Program-made: the position numbers and the translations under genes
Shown: in pieces, positions 40,017-52,114 of the stretch
How positions within the stretch are numbered: position 1 is the stretch's first letter
Layout of the letters: every line of letters starts with the position of its first letter
NCBI GenBank assembly: GCA_025594325.1
Contig: JANHCV010000003.1
Span: forward strand, 434,001 to 498,000
DNA: 64,000 nucleotides
Direction: 5' to 3'
From: Blastocladiella emersonii ATCC 22665
Taxonomy: Eukaryota > Blastocladiomycota > Blastocladiomycetes > Blastocladiales > Blastocladiaceae
Notes under the pieces: generated by a model
The model's database searches: none
What the model saw: the letters and a program-made list of their open reading frames with translations, nothing else
Told to the model about the DNA's origin: nothing

Positions 40017-40359
40017 GGTGGCAAGAATTAAGCGCGGGGATGCATGGACGAGGGGAGCGAGCGCGGAGGTTGGCGGGGGAGTGGTGATGGGCGTGGCAGC
40101 CGCCGTGCGCCGACCCGCTCTCACGCTCCGCTCCGGCCGCCGCGACCGCGCGCCGCCGCTGCCGCTCTCCCTCCCCACCGCGCCCGATCTGTTCGCGGGA
40201 CAGCAGACGAGTGGGTGCTAGGAGCGACGACCGACTGCACCGGACGCGCACCGCGACTTTGAACTCGCGCCGCCGACGACGACGCCATGTAAGGCCAAAG
40301 CTCGCTGCCGACCTCGATGGCCCGCCCGACTGACATGGCCAACTGTAGTCCCTCCGGCC
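40017..40359. promoter_or_regulatory. Divergent promoter, SYF2 and BTB gene
   Basis: A 343-base spacer. CTGAC (about 40330) and CTGTAG (about 40342-40347) just before the BTB start, together with a GTAAGG about 70 bases upstream, suggest an intron in the 5' leader of the BTB gene. No TATA box is seen. Confidence 0.4.
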
Positions 40360-41469
40360 ATGCTCGCTGCACCCTCGACTGCTGCCGCGCTGCCCGATAC
40401 CCTGGACCAGCAGTACCACCACCCCGCCGCGCCCTTTGATACCGCCTCGCTCAGCTCCGCCATGTCGTCGCCCTACCTCGGGGCTGCCGCGCCGTCTGCC
40501 GTTGCTCTCCCACCACTGGCCAACGGCAGTAGCGGGTCTGCCGCCCATCCACCACCACCATCCGAGCCGCTGCTGCCCGTCATGGACCACGTGTACACGC
40601 ACGGCCTGGTCGGCGGGCAGTTTGCCGACACGGTGCTGTGCGTGGCGGCGCCGTCGTTTGCCAAGGTGTACCCGGTGCACGCGCTGCTGCTGTCGCGGGT
40701 CCCCGCGTTCCGGGACCGGCTGCTCGCGCTGCGGTCGTCGGGGCTCATGCTGCCCTCCCCCGCCGCGATGCCGCCGCTACCGCCGCTCGGCGTCACCTCG
40801 CCGACGCACGTCGTGATGCTGCCCGACGACGCGGCGCTCGCCGGGCTCGGGTTCGTGCGCGGCCGCGACTACCTGTGGCGCATCGACGTGGTGCTCCCCG
40901 CGCCCGCGTCCGACGACGCCATGGGCATGGTGCTCAGCCACATGTACTCGATGGCGCTCCCGCCGCCGTCCATGGCGCCCGAGCTCGCCGTCGCCGTTTT
41001 GACGGTCGCGTCGGCGCTGGGGATCGCCCCGCTCGTCGACCACGTCGCCATGCACGTCCAGGCGTCGCTCTCGCTCGACACCCTGCCCGCGTACCTCCCG
41101 CTGCTCGCGTCCCCGCTCGCGCACCTCGTCACGGCCTTCCTCGGCTCGCTCCTCGCCGCGCTCCCGCCAAACCCTGCGGCCGCCGACTACGCGCGCGTCG
41201 TCAAGGCGTACGCGCAGCTGCCGTGGGCGCTGCTCAAGATGCTCCTCGAGACGCCGCACCACCAGCTGCCCCAGGCCGGCGCGGCAGCAGGACACCTCAC
41301 GCCGCTGATCGAGCACGGCCGGTTCGATTTCGCCAAGCGCGTGCTCGTCGCCCGCGGCCGCCCAGACGAGTCCGTCTGCTACGCGTTCGAGAACGGCGGG
41401 TCCAACGTCAAGCTCACCCGGCTCGCGGACCGCAAGGCGAAGAAAAAGATGTGGAAGATTGACGGCTAG
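40360..41469 (+). CDS. BTB/POZ-domain protein
   Basis: A single-exon gene of 369 residues. After a low-complexity N-terminus (Ala/Pro/Ser-rich, residues 1-75), the BTB signature is seen as GGQFADTVLCVAA and VYPVHALLLSRVPAFRDRLL (about residues 86-125), with later helices HMYSMALPP and LTVASALGIAPLVDHVAMH. BTB domains mediate dimerisation and often recruit cullin-3. The region after the BTB (about 240-369) is helical and ends in a basic KAKKKMWKIDG tail. No kelch, MATH or zinc finger follows. A cullin-3 adaptor role is only one option. Confidence 0.75.
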   Translation: MLAAPSTAAALPDTLDQQYHHPAAPFDTASLSSAMSSPYLGAAAPSAVALPPLANGSSGSAAHPPPPSEPLLPVMDHVYTHGLVGGQFADTVLCVAAPSFAKVYPVHALLLSRVPAFRDRLLALRSSGLMLPSPAAMPPLPPLGVTSPTHVVMLPDDAALAGLGFVRGRDYLWRIDVVLPAPASDDAMGMVLSHMYSMALPPPSMAPELAVAVLTVASALGIAPLVDHVAMHVQASLSLDTLPAYLPLLASPLAHLVTAFLGSLLAALPPNPAAADYARVVKAYAQLPWALLKMLLETPHHQLPQAGAAAGHLTPLIEHGRFDFAKRVLVARGRPDESVCYAFENGGSNVKLTRLADRKAKKKMWKIDG

Positions 41470-41791
41470 TTTTGGATTGGATTACGTGAATGAATGGAAT
41501 GAATCGACTTGACTCTTGCTTCTTCCGTAGTGATCCGATCATGACGCGAAGCGAGGAGGTTGAGTCAGAAGGACGCGTCTTGAGGGTCCCGTCGCGACGG
41601 GTCACCTGACGCGATCAACACGCCCGCTGAGCTCAGCCGCCCAGCCCCGCCGCCGGCCGCCGCCGCCACGCTCACCTCAGTACACCGCGGACCTCCACCC
41701 CGCTGCGACCTGTGTGTTGGCGTACTTGAGTGGCGCGCACCCTCCCCCCTCTCTTGCTGCAACCAGTCCACCACCCATCAAACGAACCACC
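41470..41791. other. Intergenic region before NMD3
   Basis: A 322-base spacer with the 3' end of the BTB gene and the NMD3 promoter. It contains GGACGCGTCT (41571-41580). No coding sense and no clear TATA box. Confidence 0.4.
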
Positions 41792-43429
41792 ATGGATTTC
41801 TCCAACTTTGCCCAGCCGTCGGCGCAGCAGTACCAGCAGTCGACCGAGGGCATGGTCGCCTTCAACCCGGCGGCGGCGTTCGCGGCGCAGCAGGCGCAGC
41901 TCGCGCCGGCGCAGCAGGCGACGCAGCAGACGATTCTGTGTTGCTCGTGCGGGACGCCGATCGCGCCGAACCCGGCGGCCATGTGCGTGGCGTGCATCTC
42001 GCACACGGTCGACATCACCGAGGGGATCCCCAAGCAGTCGACGGTGCACTTCTGCAAGAACTGCGAGCGGTACCTGCAGCCGCCCAACGTGTGGATCAAG
42101 GCCGAGCTCGAGTCGCGCGAGCTGCTCGCCCTGCTCGTCAAGCGGCTGCGCGGCCTGTCCAAGGTCCGCCTCGTCGACGCCGGGTTCATCTGGACCGAGC
42201 CGCACTCGAAGCGACTCAAGGTCAAGCTCACGATCCAGAAGGAGGTGTTCGCCAACACGATCCTGCAGCAGGTGTTTGTCGTCGAGTACGTGGTCGCCGG
42301 CCAGCAGTGCGAGGCGTGCGCGCGCGTCATGGCCGAGAACACGTGGCGCGCGTCGGTGCAGGTCCGCCAGAAGGTGCCGCACAAGCGCACGTTCCTGTAC
42401 CTCGAGCAGCTGATCCTCAAGCACGGCATGCACAAGGACACGATCAACATCAAGGAGACGCGCGAGGGGCTCGACTTCTTCTTTGCGCACCGGTCGCACG
42501 CCATCCGCTTCACCGAGTTCCTGTCGGCGGTCGTGCCCACCCGGTCCAAGTGGTCCGAGCAGCTCATCTCCACGGACATCCACACGTCCACGGCCAACTC
42601 CAAGTACTCGTTCTCGGTCGAGCTGGTGCCCATCTGCAAGGACGACCTCGTGTGCCTGCCGCCCAAGATGGCCCGCTCGTTTGGCGGCATGGGCCAGCTC
42701 GTCCTGTGCACGCGCGTCGCCAACACGCTCACCTTCATGGACCCCAACTCGCTGCAGGTCGCCGAGCTCGCCGCGCCCCAGTACTGGCGCACGCCCTTCA
42801 CGTCGCTCGGCAACTCGCGCCAGCTCACCGAGTACTACGTGATCGACGTGGAGCTGTCGGGCATGGTCCGCGGCAAGTACGCGCTCGCCGACGTCCAGGT
42901 CGGCCGCGCGTCCGACGACGCCGTGTTCTGGGCCCGCTCGCACCTCGGCAACGTGCTGCACGTCGGCGACGCGGTCGTCGGGTACGACCTGACGTCGGTC
43001 AACTTCAACAGCGACGACTGGGACACGCTCGTCGCCAAGGGCCGCAACGGCGTCCCCGATGTCGTGCTCGTCAAGAAGTCGTACCCGGCGCGCCGCAAGC
43101 AGTCCAAGCCCCGCCCGTGGCGCGTCAAGACGCTGGCCAAGACGGCCGAGTCGGACCTCGAGCCCAAGAAGGGCGCCCAGGACAAGCTCGACGCCGACAT
43201 GGAGCAGTTCCTGCGCGACCTCGAGGAGGACGTGGAGCTCCGCGCCGCTGTCGACCTGTACAAGGACCCCGAGTACGAGGCCAAGCGGCTCGCCGAGGCC
43301 CAGGCCGCCGCCGACGGCGTCGACATGGACATGGACGAGGACGCCGAGGAGGACTTCCCCGAGATCGACCTCGGCGAGCTCCTCGACGATATGTCTCTCA
43401 ACGACGACGAGGGCGAGGTTGTCGAGTAA
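41792..43429 (+). CDS. NMD3: 60S ribosomal subunit export adaptor NMD3
   Basis: Bridges the nascent 60S subunit to the exportin CRM1 and leaves it in the cytoplasm. A single-exon gene of 545 residues, similar in size to yeast and human proteins. The N-terminal zinc-binding region is visible (LCCSCGTPI, CVACISHTV, HFCKNCERYLQPP). The conserved body follows (WTEPHSKRLKVKLTIQKEV, QQCEACAR, NTWRASVQVRQKVPHKRTF, DFFFAHRSHAIRF, LVPICKDDLVCLP). The acidic C-terminus (EDFPEIDLGELLDDMSL) fits the leucine-rich nuclear export signal region. I chose the ATG at 41792; the upstream in-frame part starts only with non-ATG codons. Confidence 0.95.
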   Translation: MDFSNFAQPSAQQYQQSTEGMVAFNPAAAFAAQQAQLAPAQQATQQTILCCSCGTPIAPNPAAMCVACISHTVDITEGIPKQSTVHFCKNCERYLQPPNVWIKAELESRELLALLVKRLRGLSKVRLVDAGFIWTEPHSKRLKVKLTIQKEVFANTILQQVFVVEYVVAGQQCEACARVMAENTWRASVQVRQKVPHKRTFLYLEQLILKHGMHKDTINIKETREGLDFFFAHRSHAIRFTEFLSAVVPTRSKWSEQLISTDIHTSTANSKYSFSVELVPICKDDLVCLPPKMARSFGGMGQLVLCTRVANTLTFMDPNSLQVAELAAPQYWRTPFTSLGNSRQLTEYYVIDVELSGMVRGKYALADVQVGRASDDAVFWARSHLGNVLHVGDAVVGYDLTSVNFNSDDWDTLVAKGRNGVPDVVLVKKSYPARRKQSKPRPWRVKTLAKTAESDLEPKKGAQDKLDADMEQFLRDLEEDVELRAAVDLYKDPEYEAKRLAEAQAAADGVDMDMDEDAEEDFPEIDLGELLDDMSLNDDEGEVVE

Positions 43430-43665
43430 GGAGATGTGTGGGCGCGAGGTGAAGGAGTTTGGTTATTAGCACTAGTACATGTATACACACGCAGTTTATT
43501 CGTCCATTTCGCTCTCGAGAGGGATCCTCGTCCGTTGCGAGACGCTTCCGCGAGACACGCCGCACGTGGGCGGCGCAACGCGTCGACGCGTTCACTACTT
43601 CGACGTTTGCTCCCCACTTACCACCACAAAGCCATGTATTCCGCCTCAGACTGACTGCAACCAAC

Positions 43666-45179
43666 ATGCCCGTCTCCACGCGACCGCACGTCGCGTCGCT
43701 CCCTCCGCTCGGCCGCGCCGCGAGCCACGTCTCGACTGGGTCCACTGACAGCACTCATGGGCACCATTCGCGGCATGCCACCACATCCGATACCGCGAGT
43801 CGCACCGGCGGCGGTAGCAGCCTCGCCCCGCCGCCGTCGCTGACGGACGTGCACGCGCAGCGCGTGGTGGCGGTGCTCACCGAGGCCATGGCGAAGGTCG
43901 AGATCCTCATGAACGTGCCGCCCGTCATGGACCGGCGCGCGACGAATATGTTGGGGAAAGAGCTCGCGCACGAGATCGACGGGTACAACCGGCTCCGGCA
44001 CGCAGTGGATGGGTCTTCGGTACGCGGTCGCGACGAAGCCAGCGGGTTGAGTGAACTGACACGATGCGATGACAGGATATCGCCTCCGAACACCTGCGCG
44101 CAGACCTGCACAGCGCGGTGCGCAACGTCTGCCGTGCGCCGCTGCACTCGGCCGACGCGCGCCAGGAGCTCGCGCTGTACAATGCGCACGACACGAACCA
44201 GGCGGGCGGCGGGAATGGGCGCGGTCGGCCGTCGAGCGGCGCCGCGTCATCGCACCATCTCGGCGCCGCCGTCGCCAAGATGGAGGCGCTCAAGCAGCTG
44301 CTCGCGTCGGCCAAGCTGCTCACGGTCGAGAAGCTCACGCGGTCTGCCCAGGACGAGGAGAACAAGATGCTCGAGCTGCAGCGCGTGATTGAGCGCGAGA
44401 AAAAGGTGCGATGGGGATAGGGGGTTGGTGGAGGGGTGTAAGGGCTGACCTTTGGGGTGGGTGTGTAGATCCGCGAGGAGGTCGACGTGGTCCGCACCCA
44501 GCTCGAGAAGGCGAAAAAGGAGCGGCTCGCTGAGATCAACGTCAAGAACGACGCGATTCGCAAGCTCAAGGGTACGCTTCCCACGACTCTCGCTCCCTCG
44601 ACCACACTGACGCGCGCGTTTGTAGACGAGCTCAAGGACATCAAGCAGACGGCCGAGGACGTAGCGCGCAAGCTGGAGATGCGGACCAAGAACAAGGAGG
44701 AGACGGACCACGCGCACTTCAGCGAGCGCGAGGCGACGCTGCTCGCCGAGACCAAGGCGCTGCAGGCGTTCCTCGCCGCGACCGTGGCCGCGCACCGCGA
44801 GGAGGAGCTCAACCTGCGCAAGCGCCGGTTCAAGGTCGAGAGCGAGGTGGACGCGTGGATCTCGAAATACGACCAGGACATGGAGGAGAAGCAGGCCGAG
44901 CTCGACGACCTGTCGGCCATCTACGCCGAGGAAAAGGCCCAGCTCGACGACCTCCAGGCGCGCCACGACGAGCTCAACCGCGAGTACCAGCGCATCCTCG
45001 AGGAACGCAAGTGGCAGGAGGAGGTCCGCGCGAAACTCGAGGCCGAGCGCGCGAAACGCGCCAAGTGCGCCACCATGATCCAGGCGCTCTGGCGCGGGCA
45101 CGTCGCCCGCAAACTGCTCAAGGAGCAGAAGGAGAAGAAGAAGAAGGGCGGGAAGGGCGGGAGGAAGAAGAAAAAGTAG
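43666..45179 (+). CDS. DRC10: Dynein regulatory complex subunit 10 (IQCD)
   Basis: Part of the nexin-dynein regulatory complex that links axonemal doublets in motile flagella. Exons 43666-44019, 44076-44405, 44469-44571 and 44626-45179 give 446 residues, matching the length of animal IQCD (about 450). A disordered N-terminus (Ser/His/Thr-rich) precedes a conserved helix (VHAQRVVAVLTEAMAKVEIL). Long coiled coil covers most of the rest. An IQ motif (MIQALWRGHVARKL, near residue 418) and a lysine-rich end (KGGKGGRKKKK) follow; both are typical of this subunit. It lies 197 bases upstream of CFAP44 on the same strand. Confidence 0.85.
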
Positions 45180-45376
45180 TTGACTTGCGCAGAACATACA
45201 CTCGAATTTGCCCTCCGGGAAAACAAAAGTGTCTCCCGCGCGAGACGCGGTCACGCCGCGACGCGTGAGCGGCCGGAGACGTGTCTCGCGACGCGTCCGA
45301 CGCGTCGATCTTGCTCGAGCGCTTCACTCCACCGCCTGCGCCTTACCTCCACACGCAACGTATCAAACACGCACAA

Positions 45377-48300
45377 ATGTCACCGCAAGCACAAGGTGCA
45401 GGCGGCGCCAATGGAACCGACGCGGGCGCCGCTGCCCCGGGCGCGGGACCCGCTGCCAAGGGCCCGACCGGAATCATGGACCACCAGACGTTCGACGTTG
45501 CCCGGTTCCCGCCCGGCATGATCGAGGCGCAGGAGACCGTCACGTACCCCGAGGAATACACGACGCGGCCGGTGATCCCCGGCGAGCTCGACCACGAGCG
45601 GCTGTCCATCACGTACGTCTGCCCCTCGGCCGCGCAGCGAGTCAGGCGCTCACGCTTGCGAAACGTGTAGATTCGGCCTCGGGTTCCCCGCGCTGCTGCG
45701 CGACTCGTTCGCGTTCGTGAGCTCGTGCATCATCGTGTACCCGGTCGGCAACGTGGTGATGCTGCTCAACACGCTGACGCAGGAGCAGCACATCCTGCCG
45801 GGCCTGCGGTGCGGCGGGATCTGCGTGGTCGCCGTGCACCCGGCAGGCACGCACATCGCGGTCGCCGAGAAGCACGTGCAGGGCCCCAACATCTGCATCT
45901 ACACGTACCCGGAGATCCGCCTGTTCCGCGTGCTGCGCGGCGGCGCCGACCTCGGGTTCTCGAACCTCAGCTTCAGCATCGCCGACGGCGGCGCCAAGCT
46001 CGCCTCGGTCGCGAGCGAGCCCGACTTCACGCTCACCGTGTGGGACTGGCGCCACGAGGCCGTCGTGCTCCGCGCCAAGGCCTTCTCGCAGGACATCTTC
46101 CGCGTTGCGTTCTCCCCGACCAACGCGCTCGCCCTCGTCACGTCGGGCATGGGCCACATCAAGTTCTGGAAGATGGCGTCGACGTTCACGGGGCTCAAGC
46201 TGCAGGGCACGCTCGGCAAGTTCGGCGCGACCGAGCTCACCGACATCCCGTGCTTCGCGTTCCTGCCCAGCGGAAAGCTCCTGTCGGGCACCGAGACGGG
46301 CAACCTGCTCCTGTGGGACGGCAACTTCATCCAGTGCGAGGTCGCCGGCCGACTCGGCAAGAAGTGCCACCAGGGCGCCGTCGAGTTCGTCATGGTCGAC
46401 GACGGCGAGGTCATCACGGCGGGCGAGGACGGGTACATTCGCACCTGGGACCTCGAGGCCATCGAGGGACCCGAGCCCAACATGGAGGGCAAGTCGGCCA
46501 CCGCCACCGTCGTCTACGAGCTCGACCCGCTCGACGAGTACAGCGTCGGCAAGGACGTCAAGATCAAATCGATGCAGCGCGTGCGCGGCGACGCCGCGGG
46601 CGCCGCCAAGTCGGCCGGCGGCGGCGGCAAGGCGGGTCTGTCGAGTGGTCCGTCATCCGCCGGCGCGCGTCTCCCCGCCGCTGGTAGCGGTGCGGGCGAC
46701 ACTGCAGGTCCGTCGCAGGAGTACATCATCGTCGACTCGAACGGCGCGCTGTGGCGCGCGGACCTCAAGACGCGCATTTCGGAGCGCATCTGCTCCTTCT
46801 ACGGGCCCAGCATCACCGCCATCGACACGTGCGCGTCGGCCGTGCACCACCTGGTACTGAGCGTCGGGACCGACGGCGCCCTGCGCGTGACGGACCCGCT
46901 AACGCGGAGCGTGCTGGCGACGGCGCGGCACGGCGTCGCGGGGACGTGCGTGCGGTACCTCCCGCGCGCGCTCGACACGCTCGGGTGCTCGCTGGTCGCC
47001 GGGTTCGCGGACGGCAGCGTGCGGTTCTTCCGGCACGCGGTGCCGACGCCCGGCAAGGCGTCGGTCGTCATGGCCCGCACGCACGCGTTTCGCCCACACA
47101 AGGACGCGGTGATTGGGATGGCGTTCTCGTCGGACGCGACCGTGTTCACGACGGCCACGGCGACCGGCGAGGTCTTCTTCTTCTCGGTCCGGTCCGTCGG
47201 CGTCACGTTTGACCGGACGACGCTGATCCTGCCCGTCGGGTTCCTCGCGCTCAACCAGCCGATCCGGTCGCTCAGCTGGGCGCTCGACGCGACCGTCAAG
47301 TCGACGAGTAACCGGATCCGCGGACGGTACCTCGTGGTCACGGACGAGGGCAAGGTCGCCACGCTCCAGGTCAACCTCGAGAAGCAGTACGAGCGTGAGC
47401 ACAACTTTGTGATCCCGGCGTCCGACTACGAGGTCGCCCCGTGGAGCATGCAAAAGTACCTCGACCCGGTCGTCGTGGTCGCGCAGCCCGTCGCGGCTCC
47501 CGGTGGCTCGGCCGACGCAGGCGCGACGGCGGCGGGGGCTCAGCAGCAGTCACAGGCATCGTCGGACCAGTCGGGCGACGATAAGGCCAAGGACGCGGCG
47601 GCGCAGAAGCCGGCGGCGCCGCAGGTCACGTACCGCGTCACGCACGTGCAGTATATTGAGCAGGACCACTTCCTGGCGTCGATCGAGTGCAGCAACGGGA
47701 CGACCGAGATCCGCGCGTGCCTGCTCAGCGACGGCAAGATCAGCCGGCTGCTGCTGACGCTGCACAACTTCACCGAGATCTCGGCACTGTCGCTGTCGCC
47801 GTCGGGCAAGCTGGTACTGCTCGGGTGTGCGGACGGCACGCTGTACCACCGGCCGGTCACCTTCGACGGCGACCTGACGCTCGGCAACACGGGCGGCCAC
47901 GAGGCGCACGTCTTTGCCGACGAGTACTTTTGGCGCGCGCACCTGCACTCGGCGCCCGCGGCGGGCGTCCGCGCGACGTTTGACGACGCCATCATCCTGT
48001 CGGCGGGCCGCGACGGCGTCCTGTTCGTCCTCAAGTCCGCGAGCGACGACCTTGTCCAGCGCGCGCTGTCGACGGACGGCATGCTGCTGCCCGCGCTCGA
48101 GGACGCCGACGACCTCGCCAACAAGTACACGATCCAGGAGGCCAAGATGATGCTGCGCATCGACGAGGAGAACGCGCTCGCCGAGCAGCGCAAGCAGGCG
48201 CGCCTCGCTACCGTCAAGGAGCTCCAGAAGCGGTTTGAGACCCTGCTCGGCGACCAGAGGGCGTTGCCCGACGCGTACCGCCTGCCCGACGACGCGTTCC

Positions 48301-51300
48301 ACATTGACCCGGGGCTCGAGGAGCGCATCGGTACGTTGGACTCGGATCTGTGCTTTTCGCAGCCCGATCTCACGACCATGGCATGTGTAGCCATGGAGAC
48401 CAAGGCCAAGGTCGAGAAGGCGCAGAACCAGCTCCTGTGGCAGAGCGAGAAGATCTCGCTGCTGCTGCAGAAGCTCAAGCGCCGGTTCCACGACTCGCTG
48501 CTCTCGCACACCGTCACGGTCGACGCGTTCAACGTACGGCTCCACCCGCTCTCGTCGCGCGCCACGGCCTCACAGTGCCCGTACCGTGTAGAGCGGTTTA
48601 TCGCTGTGCTCGTTCCGGACGGAGCGCATCGACATCCCTGAGCTCCAGACCCAGGGCGCGCAGGACGCGGCGAAGGCGGCCGGTCCGCAAGCTGCGACTC
48701 CCGCGATGAACGGCGAGGCCAAGGATCCGTCGGCGCTGGTACGCCGAGACCGCTGGCTCGTGTTGCTGGGCGCTGACTGAACCGCGCGTGCGAGTGTAGA
48801 CGGAGGCCAAGTCGATTCCTCGCGGCGGGCCGTCGGTCGCCGCCGACGTCCAGGCGGGCGGCACCAAGGCGAGCCAGGCTCAGGTACGGCGAGCCGCAGA
48901 CCTCGCGCGACACATCCACTGACATTCTCGCGAGTAGAAACCAGCTCCGCAGCCGCCCATGGACCAGGCGGCACGGCTCGAGGACCGGCGGCGCGTCAAG
49001 GCCGAGCGGCAGGAGCAGTGGAAGCAGCTCATGGCGGCCAAGCCGAGCCCGACGAGCGAAGACCCGCGCGACTCGGCGGCGATCCGGTACGCCGAGACGC
49101 ACATGGGCGACTACAAGCTCAAGCGCGACAAAAACTACATTGTGCCCGAGAACGAGCGCGTCAACGCCGAGATGAAGCACAAGCAGATCGCGCTGCTCCA
49201 GGGCAGTCTCGTGCGGATTATGGAGGTACGGGTGCTCCGCTCGGCTCGGGGTCGTGGCAAGGCGACTAACCACGGACTGGCGAACTAGTCGTACAACGGC
49301 AAGGTCCGCGCGCTCGTCCAGCGCAAGGCGACGATCCGCCGCGACATCACCGAGCGGAACGCGCGGATCCGCGCGCTGGAGGACGAGCTCGCGCATCTCG
49401 GAATCGTACTCGAGGCGTCGCGCGTACACGTCTTTGCCGAGGACAAGGTGCCCTGCGTGAACTTTGGTGTGTCTCGTACGCGATGCTGACGAGTCGTCGT
49501 CTAGGACGAGTCAAACAGCATCTCTCCCGCGCAAGTTCCCGAGTATGTCGAGAACCCTGACGACCTGTCGCCGCAGGAGCAGCTCGAGCGATCGATGCGC
49601 ATCAAGCGGTACGAGCACGAGCTCGACCGGCTGGTCAAGGTACGGCCACGGTACCTCGCCCGCGCTCAGAGCTTCGGGATCTAACCCGAACCGCCGTTGC
49701 TAGTTCAACCGCGACGACGTGGAGCGGTTCGACAAGACGCTCGAGTCGCTCGCGCAGGAGCGGCTCAGCGTCGCGGCCGACGTCAAGTCGGGCGAGATCC
49801 GCCTGCTCCTCCTGTACCGCGAGTGGAAGCTGCTCAAGGAGTTCGAGAAGCACGACACGCGGCTGTCCGAGAAGCTCGGGCTCAAGCGGTCCGAGAAGGC
49901 TGACATTGATGTCAAGGTACGGTTCCCATCGCGCGAGACCCTGGAAGGTCGGCAACTGACACGCACCCGCCCACTTCGCTAGATCCGCGAGATTCAGAGC
50001 AAGATCACGGAGAAGCGCACCGAGATCGAGAAGGCGGCCGACTCGCGTAAGGCGCTGGACGCGAAGCTGGCCGAGGTCGTGAGCGACAGCTCCAAGTTCG
50101 AGGAGATCCTGGTCAAAATCTTCCGCAAGAAGGTCAAGCACAAGCGCCGCAAGGAGACGCTGGCCAAGGCCGCCGACGGCGAGGCCGGCCCGGGCGTGCC
50201 CGGCGGCGAGGAGGACGCCGTCGATTCTGAGGAGGAATCCGAGTCGGAAGAGGACGACGATGATGACGACTCGGGCGACGAGGCCGTCAGCGACGAGTGC
50301 CCGGGCGGGTGCGACGCGGCCGTGCACAAGGCGGTCCTCGACCTGCGCGAGCAGCGGCTCGACCTCGAGGAAACGCTCGCTGACGTGCAGAAGGGCGTCG
50401 AGGCGCTCAAAAAGGACCACGACATCTTTGCCAAGAAGGAGAAGGTCATTGCGGCCGCGCTCAAGCAGACCGAGCAGGAGATCCAGGAGTTCCAGAGCCA
50501 GAAGCAGCAGAAGCTTAACGAGCTCGACGTCGTGGTACGTTTGCTGCGATCGCACTCGGTTTGTCTCGGCGCTGACTTCGTTGCCCTCGTTTAGGTTCCG
50601 CTCGCGTTCCACCAGATCCAGTTCTTCGAGAAGAACATTGACGACGCGCTCGTGTTCCCTGGCGACGGGCTGGACAAGTTGCGCCATCGGATCCACGAGA
50701 CGGAAGACGTACGCGACACGGTTCGTGCTCGAGGTCGTTCCCATGCTCACGACTCGCTCGTTTCTTCACAGGAAACCGAGCAAGTCCGCAAGGACCACAA
50801 GGAGCTCAAGCGCGAGCACGTCAACCTCCTCGGGATCCGCAAGGAGAAGCGGTCCAAGGTACGTCCCCGCCGAGTTCACGCTCGAAATCGCGGCGGCACT
50901 GACGCAACTCGGATCACCACCTGTAGCTCCGCGACCTCGAGTCCAAGTGCGCCGAGGTCCAGATGCTTAAGTTTGGCCGGCTCGTGGACGTCGACCGCCT
51001 CGAGAAGATGGGCATCAACAAGGCCGCCGAGGATCTGCGCACCCAGATCACGGCCAAGGAGCGGCAGAACGCGACCGAGCTCGAGCGGTGGGACGTACGT
51101 GTTTTCTCACATCTCGAACCTTGCCGTTCGCATGGTCGTCTCACTCGTTGTCCCATCGTAGCGCAAGCTCGCCCAGATGAAGAAGGAGCTGACGGCGAGC
51201 ACGGTCGACAACACGCGCAAGCTCGAGGCCATCTACGAGCTGAGCGAGCGCCGCAAGAACCTCGAGCTCGCGTTGGACGCGGAGCAAGAGGCCGTCACGG

Positions 51301-51509
51301 CCGAGTACGGCGGACCGGCCAAGCAGGACGTTGCCGAGCGCGTGCGGCTCATCGAGACGGTGCAGCGGCAGGCCGAGGGCATCGAGGACCTCAAGATCGA
51401 GCTGTCCAACCTGCTCCGCAAGCCTGGACCGCCGCTCCCGCTGCCGCCAAGGAAGCGGCCCGAGAGACGAGCGCCAAGGGGAGCGAACGAGCCGGAACCA
51501 GCACTCTGA
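45377..51509 (+). CDS. CFAP44: Cilia- and flagella-associated protein 44 (WD-repeat axonemal protein)
   Basis: Part of the tether complex linking inner-arm dynein I1/f to the doublet. Fourteen exons: 45377-45612, 45671-48330, 48391-48533, 48592-48738, 48800-48883, 48938-49225, 49289-49468, 49505-49639, 49704-49916, 49983-50534, 50595-50708, 50772-50858, 50927-51094, 51162-51509. They add to exactly 1,784 residues, near the family size (about 1,850). The N-terminal half is WD-repeat beta-propeller (blades ending WDWRH, KFWKM, LLLWDG, RTWDLE). The C-terminal half is coiled coil with an acidic Ser/Glu/Asp tract (about 50220-50290) and the conserved KFGRLVDVDRLEKMGINKA. Thirteen introns, 12 with GTACG donors; one (after 49468) uses GTGTCT and is only 36 bases. 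Confidence 0.92.
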
Positions 51510-52114
51510 TGGCATCTGTTGAGGATTAGACACTTTCTTTAAAACGTGGCTAGGCACCCGTGGGTCAGTGGCGTCGGAACTCGGACTTGGGCCGTGTGGC
51601 GCAACGCGTCTCTCGCATGGCACGTGATGTCTCGCACGCGGTTGGCACCAATCAGTTTGTCTCAGCTCCGCGCATTCACGTCGTTCAAGGTGTGAGTACG
51701 ACGAAAGAGAGGTTCAAAAAAAAACTGGATCTCTATAGAGAAGCGAACAGGATACACAAGGATGGGGAGAGGGGGGGGGGCACAAACGAGCGAGGATACC
51801 CGAAATCGTGGCGAGGGGAGCGAGGTCCACCATGCTTCCCAAGGGGAAGCCAGTTCGTAAGATACCCGAGGTGCTCAACGTTCAAGGGCTCGCAATCAAC
51901 TCCTGCACGGCGGCCGATGATGATCCGTCGTCTGATCCACGACGACGCGTTAGTGAATCACTGACGCGTCGCGTTTCAGCCTCGCGCCGCTCCTGCGCCG
52001 CTCCTCCCACTTGCCGTTCACTCGCGCTCGCTTTGCAAAGTGAACATGCCCATGTTATTATCAAACACCACCGCGCCCGCGCTCGCCACCACATCAATCC
52101 ATCTCCGTCGCTTC
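51510..52114. other. Convergent intergenic region
   Basis: 605 bases between the 3' ends of CFAP44 and the E2 gene. It holds an A run (about 51717-51725), a G run (about 51770-51780) and several ACGCGT words (for example 51948 and 51964). No gene is supported. Confidence 0.45.

Noticed and set aside
47540-49429. A 629-residue minus-strand open frame opposite CFAP44
   Set aside because: Antisense shadow; the plus strand carries conserved WD repeats and consistent splicing.
49463-49504. The GTGTGT donor two bases upstream of the chosen GTGTCT site in CFAP44
   Set aside because: It would shift the frame; the GTGTCT site keeps the exon sum an exact multiple of three and joins NFG to DESN.
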